64,000 nt of DNA, taken from NCBI GenBank assembly GCA_921293015.1, contig OV121092.1:4904001-4968000 (forward strand), given 5' to 3'. Shown piece after piece: positions 14,670-26,199 of the stretch. Source of the DNA: Phorcus lineatus. Taxonomy: Eukaryota; Mollusca; Gastropoda; Trochida; Trochidae. The notes beneath the pieces were generated by a model. That model saw nothing but the letters and a program-made list of their open reading frames with translations. It searched no databases and was not told where the DNA came from. A program made the translations under genes and the position numbers. Numbering within the stretch: position 1 is the first letter of the stretch; every line of letters starts with the position of its first letter.

Positions 14670-14708
14670 TGACGTCACATGACGTCACAATCGTTAAGCA
14701 TGACGTCA
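14670..14708. promoter_or_regulatory. Cluster of three CRE-type palindromes TGACGTCA
   Basis: The 8-base palindrome TGACGTCA starts at 14670, 14680 and 14701. This is the consensus site for CREB/ATF bZIP factors. No gene start is evident nearby, and the cluster sits just outside a small hairpin element, so it may be transposon sequence rather than a host enhancer. Confidence 0.35.
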
Positions 14709-14789
14709 CAATGTTAGCGGCGCAGCGACAATGGTTATCCCGGCGATTTTTATGATTTTCTTTGGATATAATTCAGCGAGTAATAAATA

Positions 14790-14901
14790 AAATACTAAAC
14801 TCAGTCCCGTATAATTACATTTTTATGAAACTCGTGAATGGTATCGGTATTCAACTCGCTTTCGCTCGTTAAATACGTTAAACGGGACGTCGTTTAGTAT
14901 T
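14790..14901. mobile_element. Small hairpin MITE-like element with CTCGCTTTCGCTCG core
   Basis: Inverted repeats of about 20 bases (AAATACTAAACTCAGTCCCGT at 14790-14810, without its last base in places, and ACGGGACGTCGTTTAGTATT at 14882-14901) flank a short interior holding GAAACTCGTG and CTCGCTTTCGCTCG. The same interior motifs in the same order occur in the hairpin at 48,256-48,418, suggesting one MITE family. No target-site duplication could be assigned with certainty. Confidence 0.45.
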
Positions 14902-15299
14902 CTCTATATTAATCATCTGAATTTGGAAGAAAGCAAAAACTTGTCCTAGTAAGTCAAACTGGAAAACGGAGAGAATTTGACAACTGGCGAGTTCAAATAT
15001 CCTAAACCCGAACTGAAACCATTTAAAACATCTACCTTACATTGCATGGCAAGACTATACAATGATCGAGGTATGCTGCAAACTGAGTCGTCCATGTGAG
15101 AGCAGTTTGTGAGTCAGGAACTGTGAGTGATGCTAGCTGACATTATCCGTCACTAATATGTCACGAACGAAAGATACTCAGCTGTGAACCCTTACTGAAA
15201 TCAGCCCACAAGACGTGATTGTTGCACCACACGCAATAGTCACATAATTTGTGCCTTGTTTGATGTGATTCAGAGCAGAACTCTCACGCTGTCATTTTA

Positions 15300-16020
15300 A
15301 TTTTTTAACATATATAAAACTTCAAAACTGTAACAGCAAGGTCTGATTAACTCAAAATGTAGTCAATTCGTTAAACCTGTTAATGTGATGATATACTGAA
15401 CTATCTCCATCCAATGGTGTGGAGGACCTATAAGCGAATATTTCGATTTTGTGTGCAGCGTTGTTTGAATCTGGTCAAAAGAAAGCAGTGGTCATTTGCA
15501 AAACATTTTGTAAACTTATCTACAACTTTAATTATGGACATGTCTCTTGAATGAAGATAATCCTGAATTCACTCTAAATGTAAAACACACGTACTTTATC
15601 GCTAGTAACGTCAGCTACTAACCACCATTAATATCAGTGAAGATTGAGTTTGTAATCATCATTGATATCACGAGCTGTTTATCGCCCCTTATTAGTTGGT
15701 CGAGGGTGAATGTTGGAGTAGATGTACGTGGAAATCTGTGAACATATCTTTCCTTATGGTTTTACGATGAGTAAGTATAAAAGTGCCATAAGGAATATTT
15801 ACGTTGGATTAGTATAACAGTTCCATATGGAAAACAGTTACCACGTGAAAATCTTTAGCTATAACTAGCTTTTTGTTAAAAGTAGCATGCTAAGACAGGT
15901 TCATTTAGGTATTCTAAGTTTAATAAATGTGTAGCTATTAATATGAGATTATCATTTAATGAAACTAAAACAATCAGGATGTCATTCGGTTTTCAACAAC
16001 CAGGTTGTGTCAGTAGTGGG
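15300..16020. other. Spacer between the two segmental-duplication units
   Basis: AT-rich non-coding sequence with no recognised gene or repeat. Confidence 0.35.
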
Positions 16021-16032
16021 CATTGTCTTAGG

Positions 16033-16251
16033 TGAGGTGAGGTGAGTTGGTGTTTAACGCCGCTTTCAAGATTATTTCACTTATATCGCGGCTGCTAGTA
16101 TTATTGCAGGGAGAAAGCCCGCAACACTATTGTGGCTATGCATTGCGGTGAAACCTGCGAGCATCGGTTGGAACTAGCGAACCATGGGTGGTACTGCGCT
16201 GAATTTCAGTGGAGCATTGCACCCAAACCTGACTGCGTGTAGAACAGTTCT
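16033..16251 (-). mobile_element. Gastropod-type SINE, complete insertion with 12-bp target duplication
   Basis: About 219 bases flanked by direct repeats CATTGTCTTAGG at 16021-16032 and 16252-16263, the mark of LINE-mediated retroposition. On the minus strand it runs from a GC-richer body (shared with 40,118-40,258) to a core ending GCGTTAAACACCAACTCAC and a simple CTCAC-type tail. A similar core and tail (GTTAAACCCCAACTCACTC) is widespread in abalone and other gastropod sequences as I know them. A tRNA-derived head with clear A and B boxes was not convincing. Confidence 0.75.
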
Positions 16252-16738
16252 CATTGTCTTAGGACAATGATTATTTTTCATTGGATAGATTCTAGGGTTT
16301 ACAATTTACAAGTTTGATTAGCATATCAGACTCAAATAAGACATGGCCTAAAGACATAACCTTAAATCTCTCCATATACACGACATCAATGTTAAATGAA
16401 GATTTGAATCATTCATTTAACAAAAGGGATTATGTCACATTAACATATTGCTCAAGGGGTAAACTCATAAGAGAGTGATTGTGTCAATCAGAAGACCAAC
16501 AAGGAAGAACCATGATGTCACCTGATTAGCATAATTTACAATATATCCTTGTACATTGTGCGTATATTTTGTTATAAAAACGCTTGTAATGCGATATTAA
16601 CGATCTTATCGTTTCATCCCTGATGAGTCAATACTATTGACAAAATACTAGTATCGGATTAAAATGATTCTTCAAACGACTATGTGAAGTATGTTATATT
16701 TAATCTATATGTGACCTTGCGTTTGAACCAATTCAACT

Positions 16739-16742
<4 letters not shown>

Positions 16743-16782
<40 letters not shown>
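16743..16782. repeat. AT dinucleotide microsatellite, about 20 repeats
   Basis: An uninterrupted (AT)n run of about 40 bases. The open frames of alternating Tyr-Ile on both strands here come only from the repeat. Confidence 0.95.
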
Positions 16783-16786
<4 letters not shown>

Positions 16787-18235
16787 TATATATATTTATA
16801 GTTAAAGTATATATTATATATAGTTCTACTTTAACTTGCTCAAATTTAAGAGGATATTTTCTGTAATGTAGATAGGACGTAATTTTATTTTCCAAATATC
16901 AAATCCTTCATAGCTCTTACATATTGTCATGAATGTTTAAAGGCCATCCAAACTTAAAGATAAATTAAACTTCAGAGTACATTGACACACCTGAACGGGA
17001 TCATTCTTTCCAGGGACTATTTGAAAGATGAATTTAAAAATCTCCTCAAACGTTTATGTCCTCTGGGAATACTTCATCGATCTGCTGGAACCTGTCATCT
17101 TCCAATGTTATCCAGATCATAAACAAATGTCATACAATTAATTAATTAATCAAGGCACAGCGCCATCTAATGAGAAAAAAGTTTCTATTGTCTTCCGTAT
17201 GCCGTCCTTGAGGTAGCAATTAAAATCATGCCAGTTGGTTATCATCCAAAATTAGGCAGAACTGTGCAAAATACGTATTCATGATAGTACTTTTTTCTGA
17301 TCAGTGTAATGACACCCATATCAAATTAGCTTCATTGATCGTAATATCAACTTCTAGAATGCCAAGTAAGGACGTCGTAATTACATTGACACGTTTCCAT
17401 AACTCACATGTGACTAAGAACCGCGCTGCTTAGATATCTGAATGACACTTTTTTGTTCATGATATATATAAGCCTTCGTTTCACGTTTAGTAAAATTTGA
17501 TCTAATAATATTGACAAAATTATTTTTAAATTTTGAACGTTTTTTTATATATTCATTGTTTCTTTTATATCTGAACTAATGTTTACCTACATCATCATTT
17601 AAATAATTCCAGGCAATCAATTCCATTCTACGCATTGAAAACGATCGGTATTTTAAAGAGATAACTTATTGGAATTGGTAATGTGCACGTCAAGTAAACT
17701 CGGCTGCCAAATAATTAATTAATGAGTATTTAGGAGGTTCAGTAGTTCCGAATATATCAAATCAAGATTAAAAACCATCTCCAGAGAGTTGTAACATATC
17801 GACCTCATCTCGTGCATTTGATGTGTACGTCCATGGACAACATCAAAAGGAAAAAGCTCTTACCACATTATGGTAGATTGACATTATACACAAGCAAGCC
17901 ATGTTTTGTAATGTTGTTTTTCCAAGTTCGTGTTGATCCTCGTTATTAACTAATGTGTGCCCCTGTATTAACAATAAAGAGATAATGTAAAGTTGGTAAC
18001 AGACATATCAATTATGTACATGGAGTCGGCCAGTTGTGCGTAACAAACGAAAAAGACACGTCAACCATGTATATTTGGTGATGAAGAAAACAAGAAAAAA
18101 TCATAACAATTATGTCACATACTTCCACTGAATGTTGTTTTACATTTTCATATGTATTTTGATTGCGGGAGGTATTCCTTTTATGTCATACAGCAGAAGT
18201 GTAATTCTCATTCTGTCATAGAGGTTCCCATATAT

Positions 18236-19770
18236 ATACTATCCAAAAAAAGAAACGCATAGCCAGAACTGTTAAGAGAAATTGTCGTATTTTCAAACGC
18301 GTATGAATTCAAGGGGAATGAAGTTAAAAGTGTGAATTTTTACATCAGATTTAAGGTGATATCAATTAACAAAATCACGTAATAATATGAGATATGGCTT
18401 TCACAATATTTCACAGACGTCCGCTGAAAGTCAGTAACTGATGAGGCCATCTTGTGCGTTGATGACAGTTCTCACCCGCCTTGGCATCGACTGGATTAGA
18501 CGCTATATGGTTGGTTTTGCAATCGTCTGCCACTCTTGCTGTCTAAATAGAGCCAGTTCTTGTAGAGTTTGTGGCTGTTGTTGACTCTGACGAAGACGTC
18601 TATCAAGTTCATCCCAAAGATGCTCAACTGGGTTCAAATCGTGGTAACGAGACGGCCATTGGAACTTCTTAATGTTGTTTCGAGCGAAGAAATCACTAGT
18701 GACTCGTCCAGTATGTGGCCTGGCGTTGTCCTCCTGGAACAGTTCACGGTGGAAGTCAATAACGGGCAGGAGGTCTAGCTGCAGGATGTTGTCTCTGTAG
18801 CGTACGGCCGTCAAATTTCCATGAACGTGGATTGAATTGGTGCGACCAGTGTACGATACCGCCGCCCACATCATAACACTGCCTCCACCAAATCTGTCCA
18901 CCTCAAGAACACAGAAAGGAGCAAAACGATCGTTTCGACGTCAGTAAACATATGGTTTCTGCCATCTCGCCTCCGCAATAGGAACCTGGATTCATCACGG
19001 AACCAAACTCGGCGCTAGTTGAGATGATTCCAAACACTCACTGTGTTACACCAACGAAGTTGATTGACACGGTGTTGACGACGTAGAACGTTGCCAACGT
19101 AGGGTCTCCTGGCTCTCAAACCATTGTCCCTCAACCTGTTCCGTACAGTCTGGCTTGAAATTCTTCTCAGTTTTGGTATGTTGCCTGCAGTACTCTAGAC
19201 AGTAGTTGTGCGATAACGCAAATGGATGCCCCGGATGTAGCGATCTTGAGCTGGTGTAGTGACACGTGGCCTGCCTGAACGAGGACTGTCATTTGTCGTG
19301 ATGGTCTGGACGAACCTAGCAAAAAGTCTTGAAATGGTGCTCTTGCTAACATGGAGACGTCTTGCCACCGAAGATTGGGACTCTCCAGCTTGAAGTCTTG
19401 CGATGGTGATGTTTCTTGTTGCAGTGTCAAGACGTGGCAATGTGGATTGTCTTAAAATCAATCTCCATACAAGTGGCAAATCCGATTGCGGTATCCCTTT
19501 TTATAGCCACACACTGCATGCATTTTCCACAAAAGTTTCACGTGCGTAATTGCACGAGTTGCGTTGTTGCTAAACGTTTTTAATTTACCCTTTAAATGTT
19601 CACCAAAGTCAACATTTCCATGCAAGATCCATTTTTGGAAAAGAAAACGAAAGCAACTTGTCAGTATCATCAATATCATTAATTTTTTGGACAATAGAAA
19701 TAATACAAATAGAAATATTTCGATTTCAATTATGAAAAATCACCTATGCGTAACTTTTTTGGGATAGTAT
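18236..19770 (-). mobile_element. Tc1/mariner-superfamily DNA transposon (Tc1-like, DD34E), inactivated
   Basis: About 1.53 kb bounded by inverted repeats of about 27 bases (ATACTATCC then an A-run then ACGCATAG; left 18236-18262, right 19744-19770, about 24 matches) and flanked by TA-rich sequence as expected for TA target duplication. Length, short TIRs and a single transposase frame on the minus strand are typical of Tc1 elements. The transposase is broken (see its entry), so this copy is dead, but the TIRs and frame are well enough preserved to suggest moderate age. Confidence 0.9.
18431..19479 (-). pseudogene. Tc1-like transposase, DD34E, with stops and a frameshift
   Basis: A cut-and-paste transposase read from ATG at 19479. 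The N-terminal half has a paired-type helix-turn-helix (ARLQAGESQSSVARRLHVSK), then a GRPR linker and the region around TVRNRLRDNGLRARRP. The catalytic Asp lies in DESRF near 18,990, the second Asp in QEDNARPHT, and the Glu in NPVEHLWDEL, with 34 residues between the last two. Lesions seen: in-frame TAG at 19195-19197, TAG at 19015-19017 (at a position that is usually Trp in relatives), a frameshift near 18,950-18,960, TGA at 18941-18943 (a CGA to TGA change would explain it) and TAG at 18503-18505, beyond which the C-terminal tail continues to a natural stop at 18431-18433. All three catalytic residues survive. Confidence 0.88.
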
Positions 19771-19871
19771 ATTATCACATCGCACCTTGTGTTATGGGAC
19801 TGATAGATCTTGAAAACACATCATGATAAATTTATTAGAAAATTGGCAAACTATCAACGGGGCATGTAATG

Positions 19872-20090
19872 AGAATGGCCCGCCAGGCCAAACAGCCAGG
19901 GAAGCTCCGTGCAGGGGTGCTGAACCTTCGGGACAATGCTCTCGCATACACGGCACATATTTCTGTCACTGCCAAGACTGAATGTGGCTCTGAAATTCTC
20001 TCTCATCCATACTCAAACGAAAAAATAAATCTGAAAAATAATTTACGTGGACGTGTTTTTGCTGACAACAGACAGATTTCTGGCATTATG
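19872..20090 (+). pseudogene. Mariner transposase fragment
   Basis: The open frame reads KLRAGVL, LRDNALAYTAH, AKTECGSEIL and LRGRVFADN, matching the middle of mariner-type (DD34D) transposases around the second catalytic Asp. The segment between HPYS and LRGRVFADN is too short, so the conserved PDLAPSD-like region carrying the third catalytic Asp is deleted. There is no N-terminal DNA-binding domain and no TIR. It starts only about 100 bases beyond the Tc1-like element's right end, so this spot has taken more than one Tc1/mariner insertion. The rest of the frame to 20177 has no clear similarity. Confidence 0.8.
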
Positions 20091-20694
20091 GGATGCATGG
20101 CTGGTCCAAATATTTTGATGTCAGTGAAGACTGTGTTGACTATCTTTGATCGTGTTTTCATTTTTCGAACCTTTTAATTAACCCTCGTTGGTACATTGTT
20201 GATGTTGCTTTCGTTGTAAAACTAGAATGTCATTTTTCCATCATGAATATTGTTTATATAAATCACGGCTCTGATTGTTAAAAGGTGCCGCTAATGGACA
20301 TTGATGCAGTAACGTTCTTGTTTTCCATTACTTTTCAAGTAATCATAATAATAATTTTAAAGAAGTCAAGCCGACATCACCTACTTTGGATTATCTCAAC
20401 ATAGCTTCCATTATAAACCCGTTTTAAGCTGTCTGCGTAGAAAACCCTCAAAAGCAATAACATTGCAGGGAACGGCATACTGAGAACATAATTGGTCTCT
20501 ATCTTCGTCGTGCGCTCTTGTAGGTCAAACGTCATCGGAATTGTGGCAAGAATATTGCATATTGTTATAGTTGTGTTGAGAAAAGGAAGTGTTGCAAATC
20601 TCACCTTACAAGTACCTTTCAGATGCCTTATCCTTTCGTTCCCTTCTCCCTGATCTGTCCCCTCTCTTTTGGATGCTTGTCATCCACGTGTTTA

Positions 20695-20745
20695 ATATTT
20701 GAAATATTGTTGAACGTTAAACCCCAACTCACTCACTCACCTTGC
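20695..20745 (+). mobile_element. 3' tail fragment of the gastropod SINE
   Basis: ATTGTTGAACGTTAAACCCC followed by AACTCACTCACTCAC: the core end and simple-repeat tail of the same SINE class as at 16.0 and 40.1 kb. The 5' body is missing. Confidence 0.6.
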
Positions 20746-21403
20746 AGAGAAAGATGTAATGAACAATTCTTATATCGTCCTTCCTCCTGTAATAAACAAT
20801 TCCATAAAGGTCAGGCATGTCAATGTTATAGCTCCTTTTCCATGCTTCAACCAAAAGTCACAGACCACCCCAATATTCAATATTTAAGCCCAACTCACAC
20901 TACATACGATCGATCACGATCACTGTACGAAAGTGTCGTGTAGACATCGTGTTGTTGTTGTGTGGTTATTGTGCTGTTATTGTGTGGCTATCGTGATTGA
21001 ACTGATCGTGCTATTTTTCCAACACGATTGGTTCAAATCGCAAACATGTTCCTGATTTCAGAAAATCGTGTTGTGGGCGTGTCGATCGTGTAGTGATTGT
21101 GTGGTGATTGTATGGTGTATGTGTTGTGATTGTGTTGTGTCGATTACTGTACGATCACGATACACGATACAATCGTTACACGATATTGGATTGAACTTTC
21201 ATCAATAAGAGCGTTTCCCATCAAAACGTTTTCATCACGTGTGCTTCGCGTGTCTTACTTGTAGTCAACATGACAGCATAAACGATTGTAAGGTATTGAT
21301 GGTAAGCGAGGGAGACGAGCGAATCGCAACGTTACTGCCGACTATTCTCTTCCCGTGCATACCGACTGTTTTGTTCAGTTGTAGCTCCGTGATTAATTCC
21401 GAC

Positions 21404-21484
21404 ACAACCAATGTTCTAATACAAGCTCTTCTCGGGCTTCCAGCAGGTTCCCCTAACGGCAAAATATTGCAACATAAACTTCAA
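21404..21484. repeat. 80-bp segment shared with 36,720-36,800
   Basis: About 78 percent identical by eye to 36,720-36,800, in the same orientation, centred on GCAGGTTCCCCT. It lies inside the 2.2 kb TIR element, so the other copy may be a relic of a related element or of a shared internal gene. Confidence 0.55.
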
Positions 21485-22113
21485 TGTAAAAGTTCAGCCA
21501 AATGAAAGGCTGCATGCATGGATGACTTATTTGTCGTCACACAAGCCTTTGCAGAGATGCTTTGCTGTGTAAAGAAGACTCAAAGTCCAAAGTGCATATT
21601 AGATATGATATGTTTTTATACTTTGGAGTTCATTAGATATTTGAAATTATATTTTGTGCAGAATACAAAGTTTAAAGATGCACAAATGGGCAATATTTGT
21701 GAAAACTAACAATGAATTTTCGACCTGAAAGTATATCTTTAAATGATAGGGAAGACAAAGTTTACGAATTACCGCTGCAAGATTTTGATTCAAGGTATGA
21801 TAAAAAATACCATCAAAGGTATGGTAGACCTGTAAACTGTATACTGCAAAAATCGCATATCAGAAAAATGAGTGTTTAAGATCTTCGTGCTGTTCTGCTG
21901 TTCTGAAAGTCATGTGCATAGGACTTTTCAAATTTATGTATAATTTTCATATGCAATCGTACGATAATGCAAATAAGTAAATAGAAATCAACTCCCGAAC
22001 ACATTAGATAAATAAATATTCAAGCATCCAAAATAAATATTTCACTGGTAAATGGAAAATAATTTTTGCTTGGTTTGATCTCTGTTAGGATGAATCACAT
22101 ATGTACTTGTTTT

Positions 22114-22253
22114 CACAGGGGCGTGTATCGCTGAAAATTATCAAAAAAATGATATATAATGAAATATAAAATGATATCTCTTGTTTATAGATACCATTTC
22201 TTATTTCATTATATATCATTATTATTATATTTTCAGCGATACACGCCTCTGTG
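22114..22253. mobile_element. 140-bp hairpin MITE, hAT-like, nested in the TIR element
   Basis: Two arms of about 53 bases (CACAGGGGCGTGTATCGCTG outward-in at left, its complement ending CAGCGATACACGCCTCTGTG at right) with over 80 percent complementarity and a short AT-rich loop. The flanks CTTGTTTT (22106-22113) and CTTGTTAT (22254-22261) match at 7 of 8 bases, the duplication size of hAT elements. There is no coding capacity. Confidence 0.75.
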
Positions 22254-25200
22254 CTTGTTATCAATTAGAAATTAAACTGAATCATTTTGATCAAAGCAGG
22301 TAATATTGATAACAATTGTGATAATTATATTGCGCTGGTCTCACGCGACATTGTTCTCTCAGGCCAATTGTAAAATTTGTACCACAGACTCACGTTCTTG
22401 GAATGATAACAAATAATGACCTAGAATTCGAAGATGGTAATTTTGGCGCTCAATATTCATACAGATCAAGCGAATGGGATGATCACCATGTTGAAATGCG
22501 GGTGTTTCAAAATTTGGTAGGAAGCGAATCATAATGTGATCAATTATCGATCAACTTGGCAAGTTTCTCGATGTCTAGATGTAAACTTCCTTACGTGGCC
22601 TGAAAATTCAACTGCTTTGAATCAGAAGGAATGCCTGTGAAAAAACATCGGTAGTTATTTGCATCGAGCCAGAAGATGAGAGAAATATGTTAGAATAATA
22701 TATGCCCTCCTGTCTTTTATTGCGATGACATTGTATTTCATAGCTGCAATGCATCACATGATGAATAACAATTCTACATTGATCATAAAAAGCAATAATG
22801 TTAATGTCAACATTGTTTTGCCTTTGCACAACATACTTAAAATCGTGCATTATTCTTACACCATTCGCGATTGCATCGTGTAAGCGTTGTGTCAAGTTTG
22901 TGTTGATTGTGTTCCGACCGTGTTAGAATCGTGACCTTTCGTGCATTGGTTGTACTCACATCGTGTGCCACACGCACAGAAATCGTGTTCACATAACAGA
23001 TCGTAGAAACCACAATACGATAACAGTACGATCTAATCGTAATGTTACCGTAGTGCAATCGTGGGTAGTGCGAGTTAGGCTTTAACAATTTATACTTCAT
23101 TATATAAGCCATAGAATATCTGACATTTGTGGTTGGCGATCCTTAGTTAATTTTGTTAAGCATATTTTGGAAGCGTGTCTGCGTTCCATGGAAATTTTAA
23201 CATACAACAATTACAAGTATCATGGTTATGATTATTTACGGATTGACTAAAATACCGTCGAAACTGCTTAACACAAATATGAAACAAAGCTTTGTTCAAT
23301 ATTGATTAAATAACTGTTATCCATGATGAGTTTCTTGATTAGTTTCAGGGTCTCAATACGTGTTAGCATCAATAAGAGGACGACAATTCTTCCATCACAC
23401 TTTTATATTGTTCTAGAGGCACTTTTACAACATATCTTGTGTACACAGATGTGCATCGAATGAAGCGAGTGATGAGATGAACAAGAAGATTGACGTTTTA
23501 TAACCTTTGTATCGTGCGGTAAACTTCTTAGGCGAGCATGCTTTTCTACGGTACTGTAATAAGAGTAAATTCCCCTTGTTTTAGGAAAATATAAACATAA
23601 ACTGCTCAGAACAAAAAATAATTTCATCCAAAAAATATAACATCCATTCTAAACTCATGCTATTGGTTTTGATTGGTCGATGCAGAAATCCGTTATGTTG
23701 ACTTAACATAATAAATTTACAGCTTTTACAGAATGTTCCGAGTTCATTAAAAGTACACCATAAAGAAACATCCATCGAGATTATTGAATTTCTGAGATTG
23801 ATTGACCCAATTTACAGTTATCACATGTCGTTTTTCTAACATAAAAATCAAAGCAGTTCATCTGACAAAAATCCGTTTACTGATTAAATGGATAAGAAGC
23901 TGATTTTAATGTTGCAAGATGGATGTCCCTTAAAGAAGTCAATTGAAGATATCTTAAACAATTATTGAATATATTATCTTAAAAAGTTGAAATGGCTTTA
24001 AAATGTTACATAAATTTGTAAACTTTATTAGATATACATAACTAGTCTAGAAACTAGTCTAGAAATACATTTTGCAATCATTTCCTATGTATATATTTTT
24101 ACAATTTAGAATTCTTATTTTGTTATTCAAATACAGTGATATAAAAGGGATCAGCTATATTTTGCCCTAATTAAAAGTTAACCCTATACATACGATATAC
24201 ATTCACTTTCAGATATCTATTTCAACGATATGAAGATATTAGATGATTTGCGTGGGAGAAACCTAAAGCTGTGTCTGTAATGTCGAATATTGGGCAAGAA
24301 TTCATTGTCCTCACCTACTTTGAAAGTTCATACGTTGACTTCCAATTAGCCTCAAGGTCGGAAGTACATTATTCCTGTCTTCCAATTATGGCAGTAATTA
24401 ATACAAGGAGTTTATAATAAATCTTGGACATCCATGTGTCTGAAACGTGTCCTCGAGCAACAGATGCATCTTAAACAAATTTATATCAAGTTAAATCTTG
24501 TATCTTCTTTAAGATTGAATTAGTGCATGAGTTACAATTAAAATTTCAAATAAAGAACTGAGATTATCTAGATTTAGTTTAGGAGAATCGTTTGTTGAGT
24601 ATGCCTAAAGCAATGAGTGATGTAAAAGATGTTTCACTCGAACGATTATTTTTCGGATTTTCATCTTAAAATGTCCTTTTTTTTTATTCTTGACGAGTGA
24701 AAGAATTTTTGCTTTTCCTATTTAAAGATTTATATTATTGTCTTTAAACTGCCATATATCTGTATGGCAACACTACAGACAATTGAGCATTCCTCACCTC
24801 CTAAATAAGCCAGATGCCAGTTTGTCGAAGTAGTTCTGATAAAGTTATTTAGTCGCTTATTAGTGTCCCAAAATCAATCATATTGATTTGTTGTCTCTTA
24901 TGATGTTTCTGTTTCTGAGTCTGTCTTCCGTCAGGAGTATCCAACGCATGCAAAAGTTTTCTGCTGAGAATTGGAATGACAATAATAATCAGGGAAATTA
25001 CTTAACCTTACAAGGGTTGGAAACAGTTTGAAAGTTTGAACTCTAGTTATATTCCATTGGCATAAAATAATAACGCATTGAAGTATACGTGCTAGTAGAG
25101 TGATTACAGAAACTTTAACACTTCATAATTAATTCATAAAATAGTCATCATAATGCCACGCTGAATCATACCAGATTGAAAGGTCAGACATGAACTGCTA

Positions 25201-26199
25201 ATTAACTCCTTTAGTTGTGGGAGCTTATAGCTAGAAGCAGTGATATTCTAAAATGTCATTACCCTTTGAAGTCAAAGTAAAAACATCAATATGGAATTTG
25301 TCCCTTTTGCCCACGTGTCTGAGATGAGTATGATAGGTATCAAACATATCAAAAGTGTTAATGTAAATATTTGCGTATTAAAACCATAATTACACAGAAG
25401 AAAAGAACTGATATAGATTTTGTCAAGTTAATCTAAAGACGTTTTTTGTACTTTACATTTGTACCAGCCAATATTAAAATGGTACAAGTTTACAATGAGT
25501 ACATAGATAACAGTATATACAATTCAGAAAATAATTTTTTCTTCTTCTCTTATGAAAACACCTTTCTAACAAAAAGTTCTTTGATTAAGTGTTCAATTTT
25601 TTGTTCTGGAAGACATAATAAATATTTTTTTATCTATATCTTGTATCTAAAAAAGCATAATTTGGGCAAGTGGAAGCAACATAGACATCATCTTACACAT
25701 CAGATTTACGTAAAAGACACATTCGTTGATGTCGTTCTATTGATATGCTTTCATTTGTAGCATAATCTAAAAGGCACATTTGGAAATTTAATAAATGTGC
25801 ATCTGATATTTCTTGAAGTCAATGGGAAAATATAATATCCAAAAGTTTGAATCCATCAAAGCTAGAATTCTTCACTACAAAATTATTATATTTACCAAGT
25901 AGCTCTGCTTACTGATTCAAGATGAATTTCAACCAAGTTTAATAATACATTATACGCTTACGTTGGAACCAAGATTCATCATACATTTTTGTTTCTAGAA
26001 ATTTGACTTTAGAAGCAATATGCTTATAATTACACCTTTATGTGCATCAATATAATACTCTTCTCACTGTCAGTAATATGTCACGAACGAAAGACAGAAA
26101 CTCTGTGATATACCGCTATTGACATCACCCCTTGTTATTGACATCACCCCTTCAGAAAGGAGTGTAGCACTATATGTCATAATCGTAGAATTAATGGTG

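Larger units (their letters stand above)
8400..15300. repeat. Segmental duplication, unit 1 (pair of 16.9-26.2 kb)
   Basis: Non-coding segment whose landmarks recur in the same order and orientation downstream: 8560-9090 with 17030-17460; 11235 with 23795; 12170-12415 with 24270-24535; 12779-12895 with 24808-24920; 13660-13840 with 25213-25390; 13950-14110 with 25600-25740; 14390-14470 with 25955-26030; 15150-15250 with 26065-26200. Identity by eye is roughly 70-85 percent in these blocks, so the event is old. No conserved reading frame links the copies; the 81-codon frame at 13911-14156 is not open in the partner. Edges are approximate. Confidence 0.7.
20887..23081. mobile_element. 2.2 kb terminal-inverted-repeat element, superfamily uncertain (3-bp TTA target duplication, Harbinger-like)
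   Basis: The left end AGCCCAACTCACACTAC and the right end (minus strand) AGCCTAACTCGCACTACC form imperfect inverted repeats of about 24 bases. They are flanked by TTA at 20884-20886 and 23082-23084. Inside each end, for 200-300 bases, the DNA is packed with ATCGTG/CACGAT motifs and GTGTTGTGATTGTG-like runs, giving long degenerate subterminal inverted repeats. The interior has no recognisable transposase; open frames at 21239-21505 (both strands) are unassigned. A 3-bp TWA duplication fits PIF/Harbinger; a TTAA reading would fit piggyBac or Kolobok instead. Confidence 0.6.

Noticed and set aside
16680-16895. Tyr-Ile repeat proteins on both strands
   Set aside because: Translation of an AT microsatellite.
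20377-20604. 75-codon minus-strand frame as an exon
   Set aside because: Somewhat protein-like with a possible donor site, but no homology recognised and no counterpart visible in duplication unit 1.
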